Shown here: piece by piece, positions 12,660 through 25,846 of the stretch
Numbering within the stretch: position 1 is the stretch's first letter
Layout: each line of letters begins with the position of its first letter
From: Tetrahymena thermophila SB210
Taxonomy: Eukaryota; Ciliophora; Oligohymenophorea; Hymenostomatida; Tetrahymenidae
Direction of reading: 5' to 3'
DNA length: 64,000 nt
NCBI RefSeq assembly: GCF_000189635.1
Contig: NW_002476372.1
Coordinates: 100,298 to 164,297 of the forward strand
Notes under the pieces: model-generated
What the model was told of the DNA's origin: nothing
What the model saw: only the letters and a program-made list of their open reading frames with translations
Databases searched by the model: none
Position numbers and translations under genes: made by a program

Positions 12660-14417
12660 TCAGAGAAGCTTTATTATATGTTGTTTTGGAGTGTATATTG
12701 AGTGTTTGTTACTGTATAAAGTATTCCTGTGAGTATTTTCGAATAAGTCTATCAAAATTTTAGTTTTATCTAAGTAAAATGATTGTATGTTATCTGCTAC
12801 AATTTGTTTTTCAAACACCAAAATAGAATAAAAATATGAATTAATTGATTTCATTTATTTTTAAATTTGTTTTGAGCAATCTAATTTTGTAAGAGTAGAT
12901 TAATTAATCAACCCATATCTGAAAAATCTTTCAAAAAGAATCTAGCTTCTGCTCAATGGAGATATTTAAATTTTGATGCCACTAGGGAAAATTTGTGTTT
13001 CGCTTAAAAATTGAACCATCATCTATTCAGATATTCTAAGCTTTTAAATATTCAAAAAGAATTGACTTTTACTGACTGAGATAATTTCATGAACATGGAA
13101 GAAACCTTTATCTACTTAAACTCTCACCAATCTTGATAAAAAGCGAATGGAATTCATGGCATTTAAAAATTATGAATCATATTTCACGAGCATCCTTTCT
13201 TTGAGGGCTTTTTCATTCTCAAGTTCATCTTCATCCATGAGCTGCATTAAATCTTAAGACAATCTAAATTACTCAAGCTCTTAAGACTCAAACTTGTCTT
13301 TGGCTACTTAAAAGATGATTACGAATTGTACGTTAGAGTTATTAAGTATATGAATGATGATGCTATCAATGGTCATATCTCCTTAATGAACTATCCAAAT
13401 ACTTCTTGATATATAGAAAGCAAATATAAATTTCATAACTATATAAGTAGCTACTATAATTAGTATTGCAGCGTTCTAGTAAAGCAAAAAGGTTTCTTTG
13501 AAAGATTAATAGACATCACTAGACTTATCTGAGATGAAGCTTACTTCTGCAACAAATAAAATAATGCAGACATGAACAGTAATATCAATAATTCCTGAAA
13601 AGTTTAATGCATTCTTTATATAATTTGGGATATCTAGATCTTTTTCTATTTAAAAAGCCTTTAACACACCTGTGCTTCTTATGAAATTTAAGGTCCCATA
13701 TTCATTCCAGTTCAAAGAAAAATTTAAAAACTTTTTTAATAATTCAATAGAAACTTAGTAAGCAATGCCATAAAGTACTACACAAACTCCAAAAAATCTG
13801 TCACTCATTTAAACCTGAATTGTATATAAATTATATAAACAAAGCTAATAGCCAAAAGGACTCATAAGCAAGGAAAGAAACCTAAATTTATTTAATGCAT
13901 AGTTAAGTTCCTCAGAAGAATTATCTACACTTAATTGATACAGACAAAAGGAGTATGCCAATACAGTGATATTACTTATAATAGTGAAATCCATTACTGC
14001 TGGTCTCCACCAGCCATACTACTTATAGTCTTTCTCAATGAGCTAATACCCAAAATAAAACCACATCTATAAATACACTATAGGAATAATGCTTAAATAG
14101 AATTTGGCAATGAAAAATGTGCATATATCTCTAACTTTCTTTTGCTTGCTTAAATAAAGGAATCCTAAGTTCAATATATCAGTCATTACAAGCTATTCAG
14201 GTTTCTCATATCCCATTCTTCTTAGAAAGAAGAGCAAAATTATTTTTTCTAATACATAAAAAGTCGTAAAATAGATAAAATAGAAATAATGCCTATTGAG
14301 TAGTTAAAGTATTGCCATAAGGACATTCAAAGCGGATACAAAATAATACAAAACGCAAAAGAAAATAGACATTTTCCTAAACAAATCCTCTCTTAACTCT
14401 TTATTATACATCGTCAT
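12660..14417 (-). CDS. Multi-pass transmembrane protein, unknown function
   Basis: Continuous 585-residue ORF on the minus strand starting MTMYNKELREDLF. The N-terminal 350 residues contain a series of hydrophobic helices (for example IFFCVLYYFVSALNVLMAIL, YFIYFTTFYVLEKIILLFFL, FYLSIIPIVYLQMWFYFGY, ITVHVCIILFVAEVSF, AAILIIVATYIVMKFIFAFY), about seven in all. The C-terminal 230 residues are polar and probably cytosolic, with a short acidic stretch (LMDEDELENEKAL). There is no signal peptide and no family motif that I recognise. The 65-codon frame visible at 12660-12854 in the standard code is simply its C-terminus. It is divergent from the methyltransferase gene across a 1-kb spacer. Confidence 0.85.
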
Positions 14418-15468
14418 TTTGCTAAGTTTGCTATTTAACTAAGAATATATACAAAATTCCCTTAATTTCTAAAGATATTATAATTTATTTACTGCTACTT
14501 TCTCAACTTTTAAATTAATTCAAAAAAAATAAATAATATCTAATGATCGCATAAAAAATAATTAAAATTGCGATTTTAAATGCTAATCAAATCAAGCAAT
14601 AAAACCAACCAACAATTTTCTAACTAAGTATAAAAATAATTCAATTAATTATTATTTATTTTTACTTTAAAATTATTTCTAAAGTATTTTCTAACAAAAA
14701 ATACTAAAATATTATAATTTTAAATTATTTCTGCAATAAATTTCTTTATTTACTTAGTTAAATTAGTTTTTTGATTAAAAACATTTTTATAAAAATTTAT
14801 TTTTATATTTTGTAATCTATTTTAAAAAATTATTTTTGATTATTAATAGTTTAACCTTAATTAATGAGATACTAAAGTATATTATAAGCAAAATTAATTG
14901 AAGTTTTTGAATTAAATCATATATATTTTATTTATTATTAATAGTACTTAGTTATAACAATAAAATATATTTGAATGATTATTATTTTTTATTTATAAAT
15001 TTATAATTAAAAATTATTTTAAAAATTAAAACATATTTAAAAATAAATAAGCATACAAGTAAGCATCATAGTAAGTAGAAGCAAAAAAGTATTCGTTAAC
15101 TTTTGAATGAAGAATAAAAAGCAATTATTTATATGAAAAAGAATCAATTTATGTTTAATTAATTTTAAGCATTTTAATGATTTTGCATATGAAAATCTGC
15201 AAAGAAATAGTTGATTAAGATTGGTTCTTACAATAAATGAATGATCTGTTTATTTTAGAAAGATAATGCGAAGCAATAAATTAAGGGTAAAATTAAAATA
15301 GTAGAAAGTAAATTAATTAATAGAAGCAAAGATTTATAATTAATTGTTTGAATAATCAAAAATTATCATTATAAAAATAGATAAGGTTTTGTTTAATCAA
15401 TATAGCGAATAGCCCATTATTAATTATTTAATATATACAAAAGCTTAATCAAATTAAACTTAATAAAA
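14418..15468. promoter_or_regulatory. Divergent intergenic region (putative bidirectional promoter)
   Basis: About 1 kb of AT-rich DNA between two divergently transcribed genes, so it must hold both promoters. No convincing ORF, RNA gene or repeat is visible. Confidence 0.45.
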
Positions 15469-18400
15469 ATGCCTAGAAAAGAGAAGAAGGGAAAGACAAG
15501 AAAGGATGTCCATTATTATATGGCCAAGGAATACGGTTACCGTTCTAGAGCCTGTTTCAAATTGATTTAGATTAATAAAAAATATGGTTTTTTAGAAAAG
15601 GCTAATGCCGTTATTGATCTCTGTGCTGCTCCTGGTGGTTGGTAAGCATTTACTTTCACCATTCTTTTTATTAAATCATCAATTTGCTTTACAAACTATT
15701 AAAATATTTTGATTTGTCTTATCATTTTTTCTATTCCTATAGGTTATAAGTTGCTGCTAAATTTTGTCCTGTTACTTGTACAAAAATAGGTCTCGATCTT
15801 GTTCCTATTAAGCCTATTCCAGGAGTTAAAACCTACGTTTAAGATATTACCGCACCTGTTACCTATTAATTGGTAATTATAAATTTATTTTTAAGAATGA
15901 AAACTATAAAATAGTCAATAGCCCAACATACATTTTAGAATTATCAATAAAGCTATTTATTATTTATCGATGCTTATTTTTATTAATTGATGATATCATT
16001 TCTCATTTTATTAACTAATTATTTTGTTATAAATTTAGCTTAAAAGAGAATTAAAGGGAGGTAAAGCAGATGTTGTACTTAACGATGGTGCCCCTAACGT
16101 CGGTGCTAACTGGTAAAAAGATGCCTTCAATTAAATTGAACTTACATTAGCTGCACTTAAACTTGCAGTCAACTTCTTAAGAAGAGGTGGTACTTTTGTT
16201 ACTAAAGTTTTTAGATCTAAGGATTACAATGCTCTTATTTGGGTTTGCAACAAGTTCTTTAGAAAGATAGAAGCCAATAAACCTAAGGCTTCTCGTTTCA
16301 CTTCTGCAGAAATTTTTATTGTCTGTACTGATTTCATTGATCCAGATTTTATTGATGATAAACTTTTCGATGCTAAGTATATCTTCAAGGTAAAAATAAA
16401 TTTATTTAATATAAAAATCAAGTATGTATCTATATATCAATCAGTTTATGTAGAAATACATGAATAAATATATTATCCTACTTTATTTATTAATTTGTAT
16501 CTTTATTAGAAAATTAGAAATAAATTAAAATAGATTTGCAATTATTGTTTTATTTTAATAGGATACTGAAGATGATTATTATACATAACAAGTTGAACAT
16601 GAAGTTAATTCTATTGATAAAATTATGGCAAAGAGAAGAAAGAGAGTTGGTTATGGTGACGATGTTAAACAAACTGTTTTCCAACCAATAACATTTGAAG
16701 AATTTGTTAATATAGATAATCCTTTTGCAGTTTTCTTGACTCATAATTCTATTTCCTTCCCTAAAGACTAGTTAGAAAAATATATTCCCATGACAGATCC
16801 CCCTAAAGACTGGGAAATAATATGCGAAGATATTTTAGTTATTGGTAAAAGAGAAATAGCTTAACTTATTAAATGGAGAAATAAAATTTTGCATATCTAA
16901 AGAAAAAATAAAGAATAAGAAAAAAAAAATAAGCTGAAAGCTATCACTGACGGAGATCAATAAGGTGATGAAAAATAAGATTAAGAGTAATCTAGTGAAA
17001 TGGATGTTGAAGAAAATGAAGAAGATTGGGAAGATGAAAAAGGTAATAGTGAAGAAGAAGAAGATGATGATGAAGAAGAAGAAGATGATGATGAGGAAGA
17101 AGACGAAGAAGAAGAAGATGTAGACGAAGATGTCGAAGAAGGTGATGATGAAAAAGAAGATGATGAAGAAGAAGAATAAGAAAATAAAGAAGATGTTGAT
17201 GAATAATTAGCAAAAGAAATTAGAGAAGACCAAAAGAAATAATTAAAGAAATAGAGAAAATAAAAAGAAAAATTATTAAAGGGTATCGCAAAGAAAGCTA
17301 TCGGTGTTGAGTTTGCAAACGATATTGTTGATGAAGAATTGTACAACATGAATTAACACAAGGAAGTCATGAATATGGAATATGTTGAAATGTCCGATGA
17401 AGATAATAAGACAAAAGAAAAAATCGTAAACAAATAATTAAATAAAATAATTTTATAATTAACAAATAAAATAATAAATAGCCTAATAAGATTTCATTCA
17501 AGAATAGTAAAGAATTAGAATAAAATTTAGAAGCTATGTATGAATAAAAGTAATTGAGATAGTAAATTTCTAAGAAGAAGAAAGCTAATAAGGTAAATAA
17601 ATCTACTAATTTTAACTTCTAGCCAAATAATTAAACCAAATTTTATTATTAAGGATGAAGCATAAATGGATGATAGCAAGATTTAGGTTTAATCTCTTAA
17701 TGAAAATAAATTTAAAAATCCTCATCTCAAAGAAAATGAAGAAATGCTCGAAAGCGGTATTAAGAGAAGAAAGTGGTTTGATAAGGGAGTATTCAATGAT
17801 GATTTTTCTGATGATTCTAGCATGTAAAGTGAAGATGCAGGTGAATTAGATGTTCCTGATGATTCTGAAATCGATAATGATTCTCTTTATGATGAAGAAG
17901 ATAAATCTAAGAATAAAGGTTTCATTAATCCTTTGAAAAAATCTCATTTATCTTCAAGATAAAATGGGGACGACGATGATGATGAAGAATTTAACTTTGG
18001 AAGTGAAGATGAACAAGATGATGATTAAAATAATGGATACATTGATATGTATGATGATACTATTTACATCGGTAAGAGACCCAAGAGTGCTCACGATGAT
18101 ATTGATCCTAATGAAAAAGTACCAGGAGAACTTTCAGATGATGATGCATATATTATTTAAGTAATAAATTAAACCCATTAATGATTTAACTAAAAAATAT
18201 TAATTTTATTCCTAATTAGGTACCTAAATCTGATATGGAAAAAAGAAGAAGAGCTATGAAGAGAGCTGAAAAGAAAAAATTGAAAAAGGAAGAAAACCCA
18301 TAAGTGAAAGATGATGGTTTTGAAATTGTCCCTAAATAAGAAGATTACGATATTGATAATTTAGCAGAAACATTAGCTTTAGCAAAGAAAATGCAAAGAA

Positions 18401-19154
18401 AAAGAGCAAGAGAAGATATTATTGACTCTACTTATTCTCGTTATGCCTTTGAAGACCAAGATAATCTCCCTACATGGTTTATCGAAGATGAAAAGCAACA
18501 CAACTTTAAGCATCTCCCAATTACTAAGGAAGAAATATAAGCTGAAAAAGAAAGATTGATGGCTATTAATAGAAGAGCTCCTAAAAAGGTAAAAAATTTA
18601 ATTTTATTATTTGAATAAATATATCCCAAAACTATACTTTAGATATAATCAGGATAAAATCTATTGATTAATTGTAAAATATTTGTTAAAAAGCAATTTA
18701 AACGAAATATATTTTTAAATTTTGGATCATCAGGTTATCCATTAATCTATTTTAATATTTTTAAAAAATAATATTTAAAAATAACTAATTAATTATTTCG
18801 TTAATTTAAAAATAGATTATAGAAGCTAAGATCAGAAACTATAAAAGAATGGAAAAGAAGATGAAGAAGGCTAAGAATAAAGCAAACTAAATTATGGAGA
18901 CTGAAGGTATTTCTGAATAAATGAAAATAAAATAAGTTAAAAGTCTATACGCTAAAGAAAAAAGAGGACTTAAGTAAGAAAAGAAATATATAGTTGGTAA
19001 AAAAGGTACTGCTCCTGGTAAGAATTCTAGATTTGTCAAACACGTTGATAATAGATTAAAAAAAGATAGAAAGGCTCTTTCCAGATTGTATACAAATAAA
19101 GGATCTAGAAAAAGACAAGTTAAGCGTCATAAAGGAAAGAAATAAAAAAGTTGA
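15469..19154 (+). CDS. SPB1: FtsJ-type 2'-O-ribose rRNA methyltransferase, Spb1/FTSJ3 family
   Basis: Eight exons: 15469-15641, 15743-15872, 16039-16389, 16562-17425, 17482-17592, 17654-18160, 18220-18588 and 18816-19154; 947 residues (yeast and human forms are about 840). The N-terminus [20 protein letters not shown] and the SAM motif [13 protein letters not shown] are diagnostic. The FtsJ catalytic tetrad is visible as K31 (RACFK), D117 (LNDGAPN), K157 (VTKVF) and E192 (SAEIF). A long Asp/Glu-rich tract follows at about 17000-17190, then the Spb1 C-terminal domain ([44 protein letters not shown]). The family methylates 25S/28S rRNA in nucleolar pre-60S particles. Exon joins keep frame throughout; the 17592/17654 join (acceptor ATTAAG) is the least certain. 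Confidence 0.95.
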
Positions 19155-20266
19155 TTAAATAATAAATAAATAAATAATTAATTAATAGTAAAGCCATGCT
19201 TTTATTTTAAAATTACATGTATATATTTGCAGTATGTATGTGCTCTATCAAAAATCTTTCATTCTAATTCTAATCATTTACTTATTTATTTGTTCATCAA
19301 CTCATTCATTCATATGAATTATCCCATCATAATCGTAATAAACTCGAAACAATATTAAAAAATAACAAAATTTTATTTTAATTTCAAAAATTTTGACCAG
19401 TTATTTATTTAGTCAGACCGAATAATTATATATTATTGTTTTGTACTAAAAGTGAGTGCCCACCAATTATAATAAAAGTTTAGAGAAACCTACATTTATT
19501 ATTTAAAATATTCAATCTTAAAATTTTCATTTTTGGAAAAGAAAAACGAAAGGGTAAGTTGATAGGTAAGTTCATTTATATTAATAAAATATATAAATAT
19601 TTAACTCTAAATTAGCTTAATTTATTTAAATCGAATAAAGAGAAAGACATAAAATGAATAGATAAAATTATATTCTTACACATAAAATGTTATACATTTA
19701 ATTATTTTAAATTTGTAGACTTATTAATTAGCTAGTGGTCGAATAGAATTAAATTGTATTATTCTGATAAAACTCTATTTAAAAAAGAGATTTAATAAAA
19801 TTTTCCTCCTTTCTTCCAAAAAAGCAGTTTTTATTAATCCAAAATTTTCCAGAATTTTTCTATTTCAATAAAAATAAATTGTTTTTTAATTTATATTTAA
19901 AATCACGTAATAAAATATCTAAAATGAAAATTATATTGAATCTGATTTATTATTTCGACATTAAAATGAGAAAAATAAAATTTATATTATTTGTTTCATT
20001 TTTCTCATTAACTTAGTTAGCTCATATTTTTGGAAATTTTTGAAATATTGTTTATGGAATAGAAATTTGTATAATTAATTTGATATTATAAATTAATTTA
20101 TTACTGGCGATAAATTTAAAAAGGATAATTTAAAAGCAAAGATAAACTTAAAAACTTAATAATAATAAATTATAAATAGATAAATAAATTAAATTTACTT
20201 TTAATAAAATAAATAATTCTTATTTATTTCTAGCAAGTATAAATAGAATCAAAGTTTAGTTACTTT
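19155..20266. other. Intergenic region
   Basis: AT-rich, no gene recognised. The only compositionally unusual block is GTGAGTGCCCACCAATT near 19451-19467, a GC-richer island whose core recurs inverted at about 40258-40271. Any 5' exon of the downstream kinase gene would lie here. Confidence 0.45.
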
Positions 20267-23163
20267 ATGAACAGATTAAATTATAGAGATACAATTCTGA
20301 AGAAATAAAATTATGCTAATAGGAGTTTGTTAAAAGAAATTTCTTTAAAAAACAAAAAAAATTCAAGGGAAATCTTAAACAATTAAGAATATAGCAAAGC
20401 TTAGACTATTTTAATAAATAAATTTAATTAAATTAGCATAAGAAATGCACTAGAAAGTAAGATAAATATTACAGTAAATTATTCTGGTTTGACCATCAAT
20501 AAAAAACACAAATAAAAACAGACATTAATTAATCAATAAAAGCTTTAAAGCTTTCGCCAAGAGTATGCTGAGAATAAAGTTATAAACAGAAATGATTATT
20601 TAACTTATAATGAGTTCAATATATCAGAGGATTAGTTATACTATAGCGATTAAGTAAAGTTAATCAAGATAGGATCTACAATTAAAGTTGAAGCTTTTGA
20701 AATGAAAAAGCTTTTAATTTTGATAAATCATTTACTTTTTTTTGTTTACTTAAAATTTCTTTCAATTTTCAACATACTAAAATAAATTTATTTAAAGAAG
20801 CATTTTAAAAATTAAAAAACATAAACTTTACATGCAGTAAATCAATAAATTTAATAAAAATTAAAAGTAAAAAACTACATAGTAAGCTAAATACTTTATT
20901 AATCAGAAGAATAAAATATTTTTGGTGGTTTTTAGATTAACTCAGATCAGTAAAAATAAGAATTTATTTTCTAAGAAATTAAACCCTCTTAAATATAGTG
21001 TGTCCATAGAGATTCTGCTATTATTTTTTTGGAAAAATAACTAAGTCTCAAACAAGTAGAAAAAATTAAGATTGAAGAAAATCAAATAATCGTCTTTAAT
21101 AAATGTGATATTTAATTAATACTGGATATACCTAAACAAGTTTGGAATAAATAATGGTTTGAGGTATTGAATGAAAATATTCGTTTTCCAAAAATAAAAA
21201 GTTAGCTATAAAATATTTTAAGCTAACTGGAATAGAAGAATTATTATCTTTGTCAGTATATAGCAAATGGAGGAGAAGGAGTTGTTTTCAAAGGATATCA
21301 AGTTAAAGATGGTAAATATGTGAATTTGGCTTTCAAAATTTATAATTTAGGAGATACAAAAGATGAAAAAGAGATTGAAGAGGAGATAAATATTATGAGT
21401 ATATTTGAGAAAACAATAAATGTAGTTTAAATATTTGATTTCATTAAAATTTCTTAAAAAGTATATATCCTCGTTTTCGAATTATGCCATAAAAGTTTAA
21501 AAGATGAATTAAATCAAATAGAATAAGGTGAATTTTCCTTATTTAAATTGCTGAAAATTATTTTTGATTTAATTGATGGATTAATAGAGCTAAGAATTTA
21601 TAATATTTTACATCTTGATATTAAACCTGATAACATATTAATTAATAGTGATGGCAACTATGTTTATGCTGATTTTGGTCTCTCATCACTGAAAACAAAT
21701 AAAGAATAATAGTATATTAAAGGATATTCCAAATCTTATTCTCCTAGTGAAATAATGAAATTGGAAAACGATTTAATTGATTTTAAATCTGATGTCTATT
21801 CCTATGGATAAACTCTGTTATATATAATAAAAATTTTTTTAAAAAGTTGTCATGCTTCTGATAAAATAATAGCTGAAAGCATTGAAAACATTCTTCGATG
21901 TCATGTTGTTTAAGAAAATATAAATTAGAGATTAGATTGTTTTGAATTACACACAAAGTTCTTAGATTTTTTATTTAAAGTTAATTGTAAGCCATTTTTG
22001 GAATAATATTTAAATAAAATTCCAAAAATCTTAAAATTATCTCCTTACGATAAAAATAAAGATTCAAAATTTTTTCTAAAAATAGAACTATATTTCCACA
22101 CCAACATTTTAAACTTGTAAAAGTAGTAAATTCATTTTAATTTTATAATTATTTAAATTAATTAATTAATTAAAACACTAGGTATTTATATGAAGGAAAC
22201 AATGCTGATATTGCTAGAACTTTGAATAATGTTGGACTATGCTACAAAAACCTCGGAGATAACAAGAGATCAATGTTATATTTGTAGGAATCTCTTGAAA
22301 TGAGGAGATAAATTTACAGCAAAAACCACCCTGAATTAGCTAGATCATATAATAATGTTGGGATATGCTATTAAAACCTAGAAAATAATGATAAAGCTTT
22401 AATTTATCTTAAAAAATCTCTGAAAATGAGAAATTAAATAATTTAGGGAAATCATTCAGATGTAGCCAAATCTTTAAATAATTTAGCTTTATGTTATATA
22501 AATAAGAAATAATATGATAAAGCTTTAAAGAAGTTGGAGAAATCACTAGAAATTAAAAAAAAAGATCACATAGAATAGCATCCCTGTGTTGCAACTACTC
22601 TAAATAACATAGGTACCTGTCATTTTAAACTGAAAGATTATGAAAAAGCTCTAGAAAACTAGTAAAAATCTTTAAATATCTATAAAATAGCATATAAACA
22701 AAATTCGAATCATGTAGATATAGCAAACACTCTAAATAATGTAGGATTATGTTATTTAAATAGTGGCAAAATAGATCAAGCCTTAATAAACTTTGAAGAG
22801 TCTCTTAATATTTATTAAAAAGTTTATTAAAATAATCATACTTAAATAGCAATTCTTCTATATAATATTAGTTTATGCTATAAGGCAACAGCCAATCAAA
22901 ATGAGCAAATAAATAACCTAGATAAGAGTTTCAATAACATTTAGTAAAAAGTATATAATAAATAAACTGCCGTTTTATATAATGATATTGGGTTATGTTT
23001 TTTCGATTTAGGGTTACAGAATTAATAGAAGGAACACTTTAGCAAATCTTTGTTATGCTTCATAAAATCCTTAGAAATAGTTTAAAAAGTAATTTAAAAC
23101 GATGTTTCCTTAAAAAACACTTGCTTGAATAATATTTATTAAGTAAATTTGAAAATCTCATGA
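20267..23163 (+). CDS. Protein kinase fused to TPR (kinesin-light-chain-type) repeats
   Basis: Two exons, 20267-22116 and 22182-23163, giving 943 residues. Residues from about 330 to 560 are a protein kinase: glycine loop GGEGVVF (about 335), a lysine in AFKIY, catalytic loop HLDIKPDN (about 449), DFG (about 469), SPSE in place of APE, and SDVYSYG. The usual HRD is HLD, so the activation-loop-binding Arg is absent, although Asp, Lys and Asn are kept. From residue 617, TPR units of 42-44 residues repeat (ARTLNNVGLCYKNLGD..., ARSYNNVGICYQ..., AKSLNNLALCY..., ANTLNNVGLCY). A hydrophobic stretch at about 146-172 could be a membrane segment. The start is the first good ATG; an upstream exon is possible. 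Kinase-TPR fusions are an expanded ciliate family; the substrate is unknown. Confidence 0.88.
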
Positions 23164-23805
23164 TTTCTTTTTAACTAAAGTGTATCTAAATACTTTAATT
23201 AAAATGTATTTGTTATAAAAATGAAGGATTCAATAAATCAAATATTGCTTATTATTATATAAATAAATAATTTAAATTTCATTAAATTATTTTTGTTGCT
23301 AATTCATTTTATTTTATTTTTTATGTCTATTTATGTTCATTCTAAATGCTAGATATTAAAAAAAATATTTTAAAGATGATATAATCTAAATCTTCATGAA
23401 TTATCTTTAATGTCTCCCCAACTTTTTTAAGCATTAATTAATCCCGCAACTAAATTTTGTAAAATTTTGTAGGAGGTGATGAATAAGATACTTAATAAAA
23501 AATTATTTACCTTTTGATATTAATTTAATAAAAATATTTTTACTTAAATGTGAGAATTATTGGTTAAAGCAATAAAAAAGATTAATTATGAGTAGATTTA
23601 TTTGTTCGTAAAAAAACAAAGAAAAAAAATTAATATTGTTCAATGAAAAGATATATTTATGTATTATATATTTATTAGATTATATATTGTGTATCTATCT
23701 AACAATTTATTTATATTGATATTTAATTAATTAATTATTATTAGTCAGATTTAGTTAATAAAAAAACACATTTATATTTATTTAGAAAAAGGAATAAAGT
23801 AATTA
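23164..23805. other. Intergenic region
   Basis: AT-rich spacer between two genes on the same strand. Nothing recognisable apart from a short G-rich patch near 23470. Confidence 0.45.
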
Positions 23806-25846
23806 ATGGTAATTACAACTTATTAATTATCAACAAACACATATTTTTTAAACAACATTTATAAAATAGAGCTCAATAGTTTAAAAAGAATAAATTGATT
23901 TACAAGAATGTATTTCTTCAATTGATTTTAGTCCTTCAGGAGAATACGTAGCAGTTGGTTTAATCGATGAGAGCGTAAAAGTTTGGTAAATCTATATAAT
24001 TTGACTTTAATGGAGAATTTAATCTTTAGTAGAGTCTGATGGTAATTTATATATATATTATAAATAGGAAGGCTGATTTTTCACAAGATATTTCAAAGCA
24101 AAAATTACATTCTTTTGAAGGCCATATGATGGGAGTAGTAGATGTTAAGTTTAATTCAACTGGAAATAGTAAATTTAAAAGCCATAAAACTAGTTAAAAC
24201 AATTTTTATATCTATTTTCTTTAGGATTAGCAGTTAGCTCATTAGATTCCATGATTAGAGTATGGAATGTAGATGATGGAGAAAAGGTTTGTGAATTATA
24301 GTGCAACCCAAGTAATAAATTTGCATTTTATAAATTTTATTTAACTTTAATTAACTTAACATAGTGGAAAACTGGAAATTAGCATTTAGAGATACAAATA
24401 CTCTTCTTACTGCAGGTGAATAAGGTAAAGTATCTGAATATAACATAAATTCTAAGTCTTTAATTATCACTCACTAAACAAGAGATATATTTGCAACAGC
24501 TATTGCATCAGTAAAATTTATTCAATAACTTTTTAATATTACCTACCTTATTTTGATAGCCTTTTAGAAAATATTCTTCTTAAGAATTGATTAGATTTAA
24601 AGATATTTAATTATAAAAATATTTTATTTTAAGAAACCAATAATAATGTTTATCAATAAAAATAATCTAATCTATTAATTAATAATTTAAAAATAGTCAA
24701 AAGACAATAGCAAGTTTGTTGCTATTGGTAATAACGATGGTTAGCTTTTTATTATAAACTATACTAATAATAAACATATTACTACTTCCAACTATCACGA
24801 TAAGAAGATCAGATCAATCTGCTTTTCTAATGATGATATGAAGTTATTAACTGCATCTGATGATGGTTCTGCTAAGCTAATTGATCTTACTAAAAATGAA
24901 GCAATATTTACATTTAATGGACACTCAGGTAATGTTAACTGTGTAGACTACTGCCCCATAGATGAAAAATTATTCGTTACTTGGTAAATAAAATATTAAT
25001 TACTTCATCTATATTTAATTAATAGATTTCTGCAATTAGAGTTAAATTAAATTGCACATTAAATAAATTGGTATAAAATATGATTGTGAATTATTTTAGC
25101 AAATATTAAGAAACTCATTTAAGAATCTACAATTTAAGTCGCTTTAGTTTATAACTTGAAAAATTAGTTAATATTGAAAGAGAATTATTCATAAATTAAA
25201 TTAGATTATCCAAAACAACCTTAACTAATATTAACTATTAAAAGCAATTAAAATTTAAAAAATAAATAATTATTTCTCATTTATTTTTTGACTAATATTT
25301 TCATTAATATAAAAAGGAATAAATTTTTTATTTCAAAGGATTTAAGTATATAAAAAAAGACTTTTATGAAATAAAGCAAAAAAAACTTTTTTAAAATATT
25401 TAACAAACATAATTTAAAATGAATAAAAACTAAAATATTGAGAAAATTAATAAACTATATTTTAGATTTAGTAAATTATTTAATTTTCATAAAAAATTTG
25501 ATAGAATATTCTTTGATTGAAAGATATTTCCTTTGTTAAATTTTAAAAATGAAAATATCTTTAATTTTATAAAATAGCTCATATGATTAGACTGTTAAGG
25601 TTTGGGATATAAATAAAAAGAGTTGTATTGAAACAATAAAATTCCATTAGGACAATGTTTGGGCTGCTAAATTCCATCCTACTAAAAAGATTATTGGTTC
25701 AGGTAAATAAAAATATTTTAATTTTTATATGTTCATTCTTTCTGAATAATTAAAAAAATTTATTTCTCATTCAAAATTATTAATTTAATAAAAATAAAAT
25801 AATAGTTTCTGATGATGGCTTGTTAGCTTTCCATGAACTTAAATGA
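23806..25846 (+). CDS. SKI8: WD40 protein of the WDR61/Ski8 family
   Basis: Eight exons: 23806-23808 (the ATG alone), 23870-23985, 24068-24168, 24225-24311, 24365-24510, 24697-24983, 25578-25702 and 25806-25846. The product is 301 residues, against about 305 in human WDR61. WD repeats end in VKVW, IRVW, VKVWD and similar; repeats such as SIDFSPSGEYVAVG, SICFSNDDMKLLTASDDG and GHSGNVNCVDYCP give about seven blades. Length, propeller-only architecture and repeat order fit WDR61/Ski8, which scaffolds the Ski complex for 3'-5' mRNA decay and in animals joins Paf1C. The phase-0 intron directly after ATG is inferred because the exon 2 frame has no upstream ATG and 23809-23869 has GT...TAG ends. The 594-base sixth intron is unusually long here. 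Confidence 0.88.

Noticed and set aside
16981-17349. Minus-strand Ser-rich ORFs of 122 and 73 codons
   Set aside because: They are the complement of the Asp/Glu-rich tract (GAA/GAT codons) of the Spb1-type gene and have no independent features.
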